64,000 nucleotides of DNA from Arion vulgaris (lineage: Eukaryota; Mollusca; Gastropoda; Stylommatophora; Arionidae): positions 10,551,633 to 10,615,632 of the forward strand of contig CM036762.1 of the NCBI GenBank assembly GCA_020796225.1, written 5' to 3'. Positions 29,828-39,905 of the stretch are shown here, in pieces. The position numbers and the translations under genes are program-made. Below the pieces are notes generated by a model, which saw only the letters and a list, made by a program, of their open reading frames with translations, had not been told where the DNA came from and made no database searches. How positions within the stretch are numbered: position 1 is the stretch's first letter; every line of letters starts with the position of its first letter.

Positions 29828-31055
29828 CACTATGTTGAACGATCAACAATAAGCAACACTATGTGTCTGAACAGTAAGAAAGGACACTGCTGAACGATCA
29901 ACAATAAGCAACACTATGTGTCTGAACAGTAAGAAAGGACACTATGTTGAACGATCAACAATAAGCAACACTATGTGTCTGAACAGTAAGAAAGGACACT
30001 ATGTTGAACGATCAACAATAAGCAACACTATGTGTCTGAACAGTAAGAAAGGACACTATGTTGAACGATCAACAATAAGCAACACTATGTGTCTGAACAG
30101 TAAGAAAGGACACTGCTGAACGATAAACAATAAGCAACACTATGTGACTGAACAGTAAGAAAGGACACTATGTTGAACGATCAACAATAAGAAACACTAT
30201 GTGTCTGAACAGTAAGAAAGGACACTGCTGAACGATCAACAATAAACAACACTATGTGTCTGAACAGTAAGAAAGGACACTGCTGAACGATCAACAATAA
30301 ACAACACTATGTGTCTGAACAGTAAGAAAGGACACTGCTGAACGATCAACAATAAACAACACTATGTGTCTGAACAGTAAGAAAGGACACTGCTGAACGA
30401 TCAACAATAAACAACACTATGTGTCTGAACAGTAAGAAAGGACACTGCTGAACGATCAACAATAAGCAACACTATGTGTCTGAACAGTAAGAAAGGACAC
30501 TGCGTTGAACGATCAACAATAAACAACACTATGTGTCTGAACAGTAAGAAAGGACACTATGTTGAACGATCAACAATAAGCAACACTATGTGTCTGAACA
30601 GTAAGAAAGGACACTATGTTGAACGATCAACAATAAGCAACACTATGTGTCTGAACAGTAAGAAAGGACACTGCTGAACGATCAACAATAAGCAACACTA
30701 TGTGACTGAACAGTAAGAAAGGACACTATGTTGAACGATCAACAATAAGCAACACTATGTGTCTGAACAGTAAGAAAGGACACTGCTGAACGATCAACAA
30801 TAAACAACACTATGTGTCTGAACAGTAAGAAAGGACACTGCTGAACGATCAACAATAAACAACACTATGTGTCTGAACAGTAAGAAAGGACACTGCTGAA
30901 CGATCAACAATAAACAAACTATGTGTCTGACAGTAAGAAAGGACACTATGTTGAACGATCACAATACAACACTATGTGTCTGAACAGTAAGAAAGGACAC
31001 TATGTTGAACGATCAACAATAAACAACACTATGTGTCTGAACAGTAAGAAAGAAC
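29828..31055. repeat. Minisatellite, 57-bp unit (55-bp variant), about 22 copies
   Basis: Copies of TATGTTGAACGATCAACAAT + AAGCAACACTATGTGTCTGA + ACAGTAAGAAAGGACAC. The variant has TGCTGAAC for TATGTTGAAC and occurs in runs, implying block duplication. The 57-bp units keep a frame open (MCLNSKKGHYVERSTISNT), which the 55-bp units break. Confidence 0.96.
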
Positions 31056-31114
31056 TTGGCAATCTCATTATTCACATAGATAACATTATTTCCAGCTTAA
31101 AATGATATAAAGTG

Positions 31115-31412
31115 AGACAGTCAGTAGACAGACAGTCAGGCAGGGTCAGCAGCAGACATACAGATGAATAGATACATAGATAGACATCAGACAAACTCAC
31201 ACACACAGATTGACGACGACAAAGAGATATATAGATGTATAGATAGATAGACAGACATACAGACTCACTCACAGACAGTCCGACAGAGAGATAGACACCG
31301 ACAGAGAGACATAAAAAGACAAACAGACAGACGGACATAAAAAGACAAACATAAAAAGACAAACAAACTGCCAGACAGACATAAAAAGACAGACAGACAG
31401 ACAGATCATCAT
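31115..31412. repeat. (GACA)n-type degenerate microsatellite
   Basis: Dominated by CAGACAGA, ATAGATAGA and ACATAAAAAGACAAAC repeats. Confidence 0.9.
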
Positions 31413-31507
31413 CATGTGCCATGATTCTAACTAAAGTGACCATGAAGCTTCACATAAGAACTTATTATCAAATTGCATACACAGATTTCTCTGTGCACCA
31501 TAAAACT

Positions 31508-31775
31508 AATCTTTTTCTTCAAACGCTCCATATCGACCATTTGTTAACCACTCTGTGTGATTTGTATGTGATCCGAGCCTAAGAGCGATTGTACGATGTG
31601 GTGCCAGTTATGCGCCTGGAAGTAGGCCCGCATATCCGATTTCTATGACGCTTTTTATTTACTAAGGTAGCTGTCCTAGGCTCCTACCTCAGTCGCGTCT
31701 TACGACATGCATTGTAGGTTGCAGTGGTACTATTCTTTGCTTCCCTTGCGGGTTCTTAGCACCACACGGGTGATA
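31508..31775 (-). mobile_element. SINE-C copy
   Basis: Reverse order of the family: CGCTCCATATCGACC, GTGATCCGAGCCTAAGAGCG, GTCGCGTCTTACGACATGC, then CCTTGCGGG. Confidence 0.88.
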
Positions 31776-32200
31776 AAACTAATCTAACTTTCAATGTTTA
31801 AATGTACAGTCTCCTATTAACCAGGTGTGACTTATACAATCCAATAGTCACATTAAGAATCACGAACACTTCCCAACAATCGATATCAAGAAATACAAAT
31901 CACACAATTATTTTTTAATTGAAAAACAGTAATAACCTTCGATCGAACAAACGAAATCTACGAGTTCTAGACTTTATACGATTAAAGAGTAAGATACACC
32001 TCTATCTTATATATTGGCTTACTGTACACGCAGATGAGGGCTGATTGTATCCGTCAGCGAGAGCACGGTGAAGCTAGGCACTCTCTCAGGTCTAATTCCT
32101 TGTCAACTAATGTACGGTCACTGTTAAACGAGTCAGGAAGTTGAGACACAACACGGTTCGCAAGAGCAGTTCGTGTACTCAATTGTTGATAGACATTGTT
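31776..32200. other. Mostly unassigned; possible minus-strand frame
   Basis: The minus strand of 32054-32170 reads LANRVVSQLPDSFNSDRTLV, DKELDLRECLASPCSR-stop, with coding-like composition but no recognised motif or convincing acceptor. Confidence 0.25.
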
Positions 32201-32440
32201 ATTACACGAGGAACGAGCGAGAGATAATATTTGAGAGTTGTTGTAAAAGTAGATGTGGAATGTTACTCCCATTTTAGAAATGAGGAACGAACGAGGGGTA
32301 ATATTTGAGAGTTGTTGTAAAAGTAGATGATGAATATTACTCGCATTTTAGAAATGAGGAACATATTAGTTGTATTTTAGAAATGAGGAACGAACGAGGG
32401 ATAATATTTGAAAGTTGTCATAAAGGTTGCTGAGGAATGT
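32200..32440. repeat. Tandem repeat, about 60-75 bp unit, 3-4 copies
   Basis: Copies of AGGAACGAACGAGGG(A/G)TAATATTTGAGAGTTGT + TGTAAAAGTAGAT plus ATTTTAGAAATG, the last diverged. Confidence 0.85.
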
Positions 32441-32506
32441 TGCTCCAGTTTAGAAATCACAAGAATCAAACACAGGGATTAAGTTGGAACATTTTAAACC
32501 ACAACT

Positions 32507-32863
32507 ACGATTATCACATGGTCAGATTTCAGACCCAATACACAAATAAGACAAGAGACCAAGCAAGAAAATGTATCAAATTTTATAAGAAAGCGCCGCA
32601 GGAACTACATCGGCCACACACTTAGAATGGATGAAAGAAGACTCTACCAATCCCTCATATGGACACCAGAGGGAAAAAGAAAACGAGGAAGACCAAGAGA
32701 GACTCTGCGTAGAACCATCACCAGAGAAGGCTCAACGATGGGCCTAGTAAACATTAAAGACCTAAAACAGATAGCAACGAACCGCGAGACATGGAGAACT
32801 ATGACCTCTGCCCTATGCGCCGCCCACAGGCCCAAGAGGAAAGACTAACTAACGATTATCACA
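32507..32863 (+). mobile_element. LINE-W 3' insertion with perfect 12-bp TSD
   Basis: Element 32519-32851 is bounded by ACGATTATCACA (32507-32518, 32852-32863). It encodes GKRKRGRPRETLRRTITREG, GLVNIKDLKQIATNRETWRT, then SALCAAHRPKRKD-stop, followed at once by ACTAACTA. This is a 5'-truncated LINE copy ending within a few bases of its stop codon. Its near twin is at 45687-46040. Confidence 0.95.
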
Positions 32864-33290
32864 CCAGTAATCTCTACAGTGACTTTTCACATACAGACTC
32901 TTCCACTTCGGACTAAACATCTCAAGTTTATCAAAGTAAAAATAGTATTATATATATTGTATAGTGCATGATATATACAAACATATGACATGGTGATACA
33001 AGAACATGAATAAAGCCAAGGACTAAACAAAACAAATCAAGGACAATGAAAACATAACTTTCTTTGTGTACTTAAGATGTTTAATCTTTACGGTCTATTC
33101 AATGTTCTTTTATACTTATTCAACAGTCGGTTATACTATTATATATGCACATCTTTTAGGGAAATATGTGATGTCAAGTCATCTAATGGTGGAAGCTGGA
33201 ATTAAATAGTGCTGGCAGACAGAAAAACAGACAGACAGAAAGATGGATGGATGAATAGAAAGACATGTTTATATACAATAAATCAGACAC
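32864..33290. other. Unassigned AT-rich sequence
   Basis: No feature seen apart from short AGACAGACAG runs near 33220. Confidence 0.45.
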
Positions 33291-33294
33291 CTTT

Positions 33295-33440
33295 GTACCA
33301 CAGGTTGGGGAATTTAGCAGAGGAATGATACCCCTAGCAATGATAAACTACTGAGCGTTAAGTGGTGACTAGAAAATTGACTACTCGTTTACTGTGGGTG
33401 ATGGCTAAGAACTCTAAAAGATATACCACCACCATTTTTA
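33295..33440 (+). mobile_element. SINE-F 3' fragment
   Basis: AACTACTGAGCGTTAAGTGG, CTAGAAAATTGACTACTCG, TTTACTGTGGGTGATGGCTA matches the 3' half of SINE-F; the tRNA head is absent. Confidence 0.7.
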
Positions 33441-33447
33441 TGATACC

Positions 33448-33842
33448 CCTAAACATATATGCGCTTTTGAATATAAGTGTTACAGAATAGTCTTCCGTAT
33501 ATCAAGGACAGAGAAGAGAATAAACAGATCTATCCAGAAAGAAGTCAAAATCAAAGAAAACTAGCTGATGCTACAAATACGAATGAGAAAATTGAAGTAT
33601 TATGGGCATATAAAGAGACACAAAGGGTTGGAGAAGACCATTATAGATGAAGACAACCCGGTAAAGAGAAGAAGAAGATCACGGAAAAGATGGATTCAGG
33701 ATGTAATTGATGGTTTGAACATGATGGCTGCAGGGGCCGTGAGATCGAAACTTCTGGCCTATGAGATAGAGAAATTTCGAAGGACTGATAGGGTGGAAAA
33801 GTTCTGATCAGGACAAGCTATTTGATGATGATGATAAGATGA
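33448..33842 (+). mobile_element. LINE-X 3' fragment with (GAT)n tail
   Basis: After a frameshift near 33565 it reads MLQIRMRKLKYYGHIKRHKG, LEKTIIDEDNPVKRRRRSRK, RWIQDVIDGLNMM and EIEKFRRTDRVEKF-stop, then GATGATGATGAT. Confidence 0.88.
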
Positions 33843-33997
33843 CACCCTGTCTTTATGTATAAAAGGACTAAAGACGAATGATTGATCTGGCTCCAACGTG
33901 TTGCTCTCACATGCCTCAGTCCTCTCTGAAGCAACTGGCACGACTCCGTGACGAGAGTATTACACAAAACTTAAACTGTTTAGCTCCGGCAACTTTC

Positions 33998-34222
33998 CTA
34001 GCCCTTTAACTGCTAAGGACGTATATATACGTTTTCCCATTCACTTCTAAAGACGCATTAACACGTCTGTTATTATCTCTCCTTTTGGGCTATAGTCGTG
34101 TTAACACGTTATACATTGCTACTGTCACTGCTATAGGCGTACATTCACGTTTGTGATCTAGAAACAAAGAGTAGCTATTTTTAGCTCAGCCTTCAGAAAG
34201 TATGTAGCAGCGAAAGGGCTAG
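33998..34222. mobile_element. CCCTTT-ended MITE, 217 bp, CTAG on both flanks
   Basis: Element 34002-34218 starts CCCTTTAACTGCTA and ends TAGCAGCGAAAGGG; the termini are imperfect inverted repeats. CTAG flanks both ends (33998-34001, 34219-34222). Interior contains the palindromic GTGTTAACAC. Homologous to 49743-49962. Confidence 0.85.
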
Positions 34223-34720
34223 GGATCTCTGCAAAAAATGTACTCGTGAACAGAACACGCGATCCCAAAACCCTTGGAACACAATGCAACATCTTAACTT
34301 GTCTCTATTTAAAAAATATATTAGCAGTTACAAAACCAGTAATACGTACAGGAGTTTGTTGCTGTACGACAAGACACCATCAGACATATTGGACATTGTT
34401 TGTGTTGTCCATCTTTAGTTAACAATGAGAGATAGCAAGAATTACGAATACACGGAAGGTGGTTGAATGAGATTGAGAAATTGCAACGTGCCATGTCGCT
34501 ATGTGATTTCATGATAAATGAGAAAAGACAGCGTGAAGTGACTCGATGTTATTCAAATGATAAATGAGAACATTTAAGGAGACAAACTTAATGGGGCAAA
34601 GGCACAACTGTGGACACTACAGGGGTGTGGACAACACATCAAACAGAAAATGACATTGCTTCCAAAAACAATAAGTTTTTTTTTATAAGTCTTTACAATG
34701 TAATTCTTATTAAAGTAAAG
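34223..34720. other. SINE-B scrap at 34224-34256, otherwise unassigned
   Basis: CTCGTGAACAGAACACGCGATC is the reverse of part of SINE-B. The rest shows no recognisable structure. Confidence 0.4.
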
Positions 34721-34724
34721 GAAC

Positions 34725-34840
34725 CCTTTTTCATACCTCGAGGTACATTGTGTAATCCGGTGTTAGGCCCGTATTTTTCATTGACTGTCGGCACACGATG
34801 GGTGATGTGGTCAACATCACGCCAGGTAACGTAATCCTAT
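34725..34840 (-). mobile_element. SINE-G 3' fragment
   Basis: CCCTTTTTCATACCTCGAGG, TGTTAGGCCCGTATTTTTCA, TCGGCACACGATGGGTGATG matches the reverse of SINE-G; the tRNA head is missing. Confidence 0.8.
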
Positions 34841-34848
34841 CTGGGATT

Positions 34849-35042
34849 TTTTTTCCGATCCAGAAGCACTTGAGCTGAAAGCTCTTCAGCTCGGTGTCAT
34901 GGACATCGTAATCTCGGCCGGTGCCAACACGTAAATCTGGGAACTTGCTTTCTGCCAGTCCGCGGAGTTGAACCCGCACTTACAGAGGACTAGTCACCCG
35001 TAGTCCAACGCGCTACGAACACGCTTGGCACGCAGGCCCTAG
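34849..35042 (-). mobile_element. SINE-A copy
   Basis: Poly(A) at the left and tRNA head at the right, with CTGGGATT duplications at 34841-34848 and 35043-35050. The body has several single-base losses. Confidence 0.92.
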
Positions 35043-35269
35043 CTGGGATTAAAAACCTAGCCACTGAGACTGCTTGTATGCTGATGTCTTTAGTATGTAT
35101 TGTTTGATTCCACATGTCTACAATCTTGTTCAGTTGCTTTATGGGCTGATTAAAATATTGATGAACTGCTGCTGCTCAGTGATTGTCTGTTGGATGAGAA
35201 CACGGCAAATGATGACGTATAACGGTGTATGATTAAGACTGGATACCTGTTAGACAGATCAAACGATGT

Positions 35270-35500
35270 ATGATTAAGACGGTAACCTGCCCAGAGATCT
35301 GAAGATCGTGATTCCAATCCAGAACGCGTCGTTCTGTTCGTAAAAGCAGTTTTGAAAAAGATTCCTATAATTGCTGTCGGAGCTATGGTGTTCCTATTTT
35401 GTGCAATGCGCTCGACAGCTGAAGTGCCATTTCTGCGGAGAGTAACTGAGCCATATGGGGAAACACAATGCAATGACTTCAATGCTTCGTATTTAGCCCC
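35270..35500 (+). mobile_element. SINE-B copy, 5' part degraded
   Basis: GATTCCAATCCAG (box B), TTGCTGTCGGAGCTATGGTG and CATTTCTGCGGAGAGTAACT keep the family order. Confidence 0.85.
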
Positions 35501-35546
35501 TCTACAGCTGATCGGGAAGTGTAGAAGTGTAATTAACCAGCATGTC

Positions 35547-35758
35547 TGCCCGTCTGCCCAGCGTGTTCGTAGCGTGTTGGACTACCGGTGACTATCCTTC
35601 TGTGTGTGCGGGTTCAATTCCGCGGATGGCAGAAAAAGCCACAGATTCCCCAGATTTACGGTGTTCGTTGCACCGAATCGAACGGTTACGATGTCCATGG
35701 CACCGAGCCGAAGAGCTGAAAAGCTCAAGTGCTTCTGGATCGGGACCAAAAAAAAAAA
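35547..35758 (+). mobile_element. SINE-A copy with 12-bp TSD
   Basis: Full head, two body units and poly(A). AACCAGCATGTC flanks it at 35535-35546 and 35759-35770. Confidence 0.96.
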
Positions 35759-35875
35759 AACCAGCATGTCATGGGAATCATCAGCATGTATATCCGGTAA
35801 CACCTGCTGGGAAAGACAGAAAACCTATGAGACTGTCTCCGACGACGGCTCAATAACGAATAAATTACTATTTTC

Positions 35876-36117
35876 TTCTTCGAACGCTCCACATTGACCA
35901 CTTTTAAACCACTCTGTGATTTGTATGTGATCTGAGCCTAAGAGAGATTGTACGTTGTGCCAGTTATGCGCCTGATAGCAGGCGCGATTTCTGGCTTTTT
36001 TATTTACTAGGGTAGCATCACTAGAGCCTACATCAGTCGCCTCTTACGACATGCATTGCAGGTTGCAGTAGTACTATTCTTTGCTTCCCTTGCGGGCCCG
36101 GCACCACACATGTGAAT
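35876..36117 (-). mobile_element. SINE-C copy
   Basis: CTTCTTCGAACGCTCCACAT, GTCGCCTCTTACGACATGC, GCGGGCCCGGCACCACAC. It abuts the SINE-B that follows. Confidence 0.9.
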
Positions 36118-36119
36118 TA

Positions 36120-36380
36120 GGGGATCTCTGTGGCTGAGTGGTTAAGCCCTTTGCCTTGTGAGTCGAAGGTCGTGGGTTCGAATCCGGACCACGCCATTCT
36201 GTTCACGAGTGCAGTTTTTCCAGAGACCCTAGGATTGTTGCTGGAGCTACGGAGTTGTGCTTTGTGCAATACTCTCGGCAGGTGGCGTGTCATTTCTGCG
36301 GAGAGGGGCCGAGCCATATGGGGTAAAACCCGGTGCAATGAAGTCAATCCTTCGGCTTTAAAACCCTTTTAAAAAACGGG
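36120..36380 (+). mobile_element. SINE-B copy, best preserved
   Basis: TCTCTGTGGCTGAGTGGTTA (box A), GGTCGTGGGTTCGAATCCGG (box B), TTGTTGCTGGAGCTACGGAG, CCATATGGGGTAAAACCCGG and AAAACCCTTTTAAAA tail. Useful as the reference copy. The head has D-arm, anticodon-arm and T-arm spacing but no credible acceptor stem, so it is not a functional tRNA. Confidence 0.95.
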
Positions 36381-36419
36381 TGAATTACTATTCAATACAT
36401 GGCATGGAACGACTCAGTA

Positions 36420-36815
36420 TGTTTATAATTATAATATATATTGTCTCTGTACCGTTATACGTTACATAGGGACTACAAACAATGTATCCATACCGCTCTG
36501 TCCTGAGCAACTCACTCAATCTCTTCCATGGAACCGAGTCCGATATTTCTTGCCTCAGTGTTTCCATAGGACATTATCTCTTTCTTGAACCCTTTGCCTC
36601 CCACTTCAATGCCTGTTTTGGTATTCTTTGATCATTCTTCTCAAGGTATGCCCAACATATCTCCATCTTCTCCTTCCTTATAACAATTGTTACTAATGGT
36701 TGACCAGATATTTCTCTGATTTCATCACTTCTCCTGAATTCGCGCCATTTTATATTCATTATTTTTCGCAGACGTTTATTTTGAAATGTATTCAACTTAT
36801 ATTAAATTTATATAT
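36420..36815 (-). mobile_element. LINE-Z fragment
   Basis: The minus strand reads MNTFQNKRLRKIMNIKWREF, RRSDEIREISGQPLVTIVIR, KEKMEICWAYLEKNDQRIPK and QALKWEAKGSRKR. It continues to the ERVAQDRA-like end near 36500-36530. Confidence 0.87.
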
Positions 36816-36944
36816 ATTTAATCACTTTCCAACTCTCGCTGACATATATTAGGATTAATACAACATTCTAATTGAAAATTCGTAATATAGTTTTGAAACT
36901 GTGCGTTCTAATTATCTGTATCAAAATTCCTTCTTCTTCTTTGC

Positions 36945-37190
36945 GTTCGTTCTTTACGACCAATTTTAATCACTTTTGTGATATGTTTGATCTTTGCCAA
37001 GAACGTGTATACGTTGCACATTGGTTTGGTAGGTCCCTAAACGCATAGACTTCTACAAGTTTAGGACACGTGCATCCGATTTCAGCCCAACCTCCTTAGC
37101 CGCATCTTACGACATGCGTGGCAGGTAACAGTGGTTCTATTCTTTAACCCCAAATTTGAGCCCCGGTAACTACTCGGGCGATCTAAGTCC
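36945..37190 (-). mobile_element. SINE-D copy
   Basis: GCGTTCGTTCTTTACGACC, ACGTTGCACATTGGTTTGGT, CCTCCTTAGCCGCATCTTAC, then GAGCCCCGGTAACTACTCGG. Confidence 0.9.
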
Positions 37191-37930
37191 CTATTATTGG
37201 CGCTGTCTATGCAAGCCTTTCAATCGCTTCGTTACGACAAACTAGTACATGTATAGAACAATCGATCCATGTAAGAATCTCGACAATTGAGATCTCTCTA
37301 TAAGAACACTCACGTTCTTATCGACACACGTTTCATCGCAAAGAATGAAAGTCTGACACAATAACTACCTAGTTAACAATACTATAGAAAGCTCTTGATT
37401 GCTATTGTCACAGCGTACATTGCAAATCTCAAACTGGAGGCTGAGTGTAAGCTTCATATTCTGCTCGATAACTACTCTCCCTCTCAGCGTCCATGGTTAC
37501 CAACTAAGATCAAGAACATGACTAGACTAGCCAGATTTCCTTCACAACACAAGTAAAATGAATGGAAGTTAAATATGTTGCATAACTTCTACAATTAATC
37601 AATTCCAGAATTTAAATATAATTTGTTAATACAAAATTGCTTCAAAAATTTCAAAGGCCACCACACTCAACAACAACAAAATCCACCCCAACAAACAAAC
37701 ATAACTTTGTTTGCTTTCTTTATTTTTTTTATCAACCACGTTAACCGCTCTTTGTGATCTGCGGGGTTTGCACCGAGAACATGAGTAAATTGCGAACCCG
37801 AACTCCCTACAACATGTAGGACAGGCACATACAAATTTCAGTCAAAGTGTAAGCATATTGCCCAACAGGACACAAATTGGTACAGACTGGTAACTAAGAG
37901 GTTACAAATAGAAAAACCTCACTTTCTTCA
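37191..37930. other. Unassigned sequence
   Basis: No tandem array or reading frame of note. 37745-37830 faintly resembles SINE-C flanks but is too diverged to call. Confidence 0.4.
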
Positions 37931-37934
37931 TCTT

Positions 37935-38385
37935 TTTCTTCTTCGAACGTTCCACATCGACCACTTGAAAACCACTCGTTGTGATTTGTATGTGATCTGA
38001 GCCTAAGAGCGATTGTACGTTGTGCCAGTTATGTGTCTACAAGTAGGCCAGCATGTCCTATTTCTGCGAAGCTTTTATTTACAACTTCCTAATAAAATCT
38101 TTACTTGAGGGAAAGTTGAGGGGAAGAGTAAGAGGAAGACCAGAGATAAGTGGGGGGAAACTTTAAGAAATGGACAGGTTACAGTCTGGCAGTGTGCAAC
38201 ACCAAGGAAAAGACAGAGGATGCTGGAGATTCATTGCAGCCAACCTTCGATATGGAGACGGCACCAGATGATGATGAGCTTCCCTAGACCCCTACCTCAG
38301 TCGCCTCTTACGACAGGCCTTGTATTTCGCAGTGTTACTATTCTTTGCTCCCATTGAGGACCCCGGCAACACATGGGCAAACCCC
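37935..38385 (-). mobile_element. SINE-C copy split by a LINE 3' end
   Basis: CGTTCCACATCGACC to TTTATTTAC at 38080, then resumes AGCTTCCCTAGACCCCTACC, GTCGCCTCTTACGACAGGCC after the insert. Confidence 0.88.
38082..38277 (+). mobile_element. LINE 3' end nested in SINE-C
   Basis: Frames read GRVRGRPEIS and RGCWRFIAANLRYGDGTR, followed by GATGATGATG. The R-W-x-x-I-A-A-N-L-R-x-G-D-G-T end is typical of animal LINE ORFs. Confidence 0.78.
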
Positions 38386-38594
38386 ACTTTAAAATACCAC
38401 ATCTGAATTTATACTGTAGCATGGTATCATATATGATTGGTCATAGGTAGTCCGTCAGCTGACTAGTGCCAAGTAAATTTATTTTTTGTTCACCCGCAAT
38501 GAATTCAGGCGTAGTCACGGCGTCTAATATGGCGCCTCTGGTTCATTTTGCTTGAAGACTTGCTTTCCTTATCAACAGCGTCCCTCGTCATGTA

Positions 38595-38872
38595 AAAAAA
38601 AAAAGTAACGGAACCCTTTCATACCTCGTAGTATATAGGTCAATACAGTGTTAGGCCTGTATTTTCATTGACCGTCGTCACACGATGGATGATGTGGTCA
38701 GCATCACACCGGCCGCCTTTACTTTCCCAGAGCATGTCTGGTACCCAGTTGAGGCTGGGTCGACCTGAGAGCCGTCGTGATCGGGAAAATTTCCACGCGC
38801 ATTGCGGGAGCTGAACCCAGACCACCAGCCTTGCGAAGCGAGTTCACTAACAACTACGCTACAACGGCTCTC
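38595..38872 (-). mobile_element. SINE-G nested in SINE-H
   Basis: Flanked by a perfect 13-bp duplication CCCTCGTCATGTA (38582-38594, 38873-38885). It contains the full tRNA head (GTTAGTGAACTCGCTTCGC on the minus strand) and body. Confidence 0.95.
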
Positions 38873-38988
38873 CCCTCGTCATGTAGACAAGACTTATTCC
38901 CACTTCAGAGGTACTTGTAAATTAGATTATAAAGTAAAGGATCAGGGTCTCCTGTAGTTTAACCACTTACCGTGTGCACACCGATAAT

Positions 38989-39227
38989 GCGAGTCGAAGG
39001 TCGTGGGTTCGAATCCAGACCGCGGCCTTCTGTTCACGAGTGCAGTTTTTTTCCAGAAACCCCTAGGATTGTTGCCGGAGCTACGGAATTTGTGCTTTGT
39101 GCAATACTCTCGGCAGGAGGCGTGCAATACTCCGGCAGGAGCGTGCCATTTCTGCGGAGAGGGACCGAGCCATATGGGGCAACACCCGGTACAATGAAGT
39201 CAATCCTTAGGCTTTAAAACCCTTTAA
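38989..39227 (+). mobile_element. 5'-truncated SINE-B nested in SINE-H
   Basis: Flanked by ACACCGATAAT (38978-38988, 39228-39238). It starts at GCGAGTCGAAGGTCGTGGGT, lacking box A, and contains an extra short duplication around 39105-39145 (TGCAATACTC(T)CGGCAGGAG). Confidence 0.95.
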
Positions 39228-39335
39228 ACACCGATAATAGTATTTGGGGTGGGGGTCTAAGCTGACCTCGAACACCTGAATTTCCCCGGTACGTGGACAT
39301 TAGCGCACAATGTTATCAACACGACCAGTCAAGTA

Positions 39336-39905
39336 AATATAACATACATTTTCAAGAGAGATTTAACACAAGAAATGTAAAAATAGAGAAACCAACAGAA
39401 GCAGAAATAAAAACATATCCTTATTAAGTCCAGGATGGAAGACTGGGAATGCAGATCAAGAACGGCCATCTCACTAGGACGGACATAAAACGAAATAACC
39501 AGGACATCGATCAAACGGTTACAGTAATCACGAAAGTCTGCCAACAGTTCAGGGATTTCTGTGCTCTCGGGGGATTCATGATTCTATTGGTTCAAGTCGC
39601 AGACAATTTTCGCACTAGGTATGCCATAAGGAATCTTGTTCAATAGCTTTCTTTAAGTTATCTCTCTCACTCTCTCTCTCTCTCTCCATAATTATTTTGC
39701 TTTCCAAAATATCTGTCATGCTCTCATTTCTTATATCGACTTAAGTCCATTTTGAATTGTGTATTGGATGTTAGTTTGCAACGGTTCTCAAATTGTAATC
39801 TGTTGATGTAAGAGATATCATAATAAGCTCCTTTACTCAGTGTTTCCTATCAGCTGTAATTGTCTATATGTCGCTATTAGATGAAGGTCATGAAGACATA
39901 ATAAA
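39336..39905. other. Unassigned flank of the foldback element
   Basis: (CT)n near 39665-39687. The open frame at 39449-39646 has no recognised motif. Confidence 0.4.

Larger units (their letters stand above)
38490..39335 (-). mobile_element. SINE-H copy carrying SINE-G and SINE-B insertions
   Basis: Host segments: 38490-38594 (CACCCGCAATGAATTCAGGC, CGTCTAATATGGCGCC), 38873-38988 (AGAGGTACTTGTAAATTAGA, GGATCAGGGTCTCCTGTAG) and 39228-39335 (TGGGGTGGGGGTCTAAGCTG). Removing both inserts restores the order seen at 26430-26880. Confidence 0.87.

Noticed and set aside
29828..31055. Regular repeats resembling a CRISPR array
   Set aside because: Units are contiguous with no unique spacers, and the genome is eukaryotic. 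Same reasoning applies to all other minisatellites.
32054..32272. Terminal coding exon on the minus strand
   Set aside because: Composition is coding-like, but the upstream part is a tandem repeat and no convincing acceptor exists.
36120..36195. tRNA gene (Ser/Leu-like) at the head of SINE-B, and similar heads of SINE-A, F, G
   Set aside because: Box A and B are present, but there is no pairing acceptor stem and the same sequence recurs with a shared downstream body and tail, so these are SINE heads.
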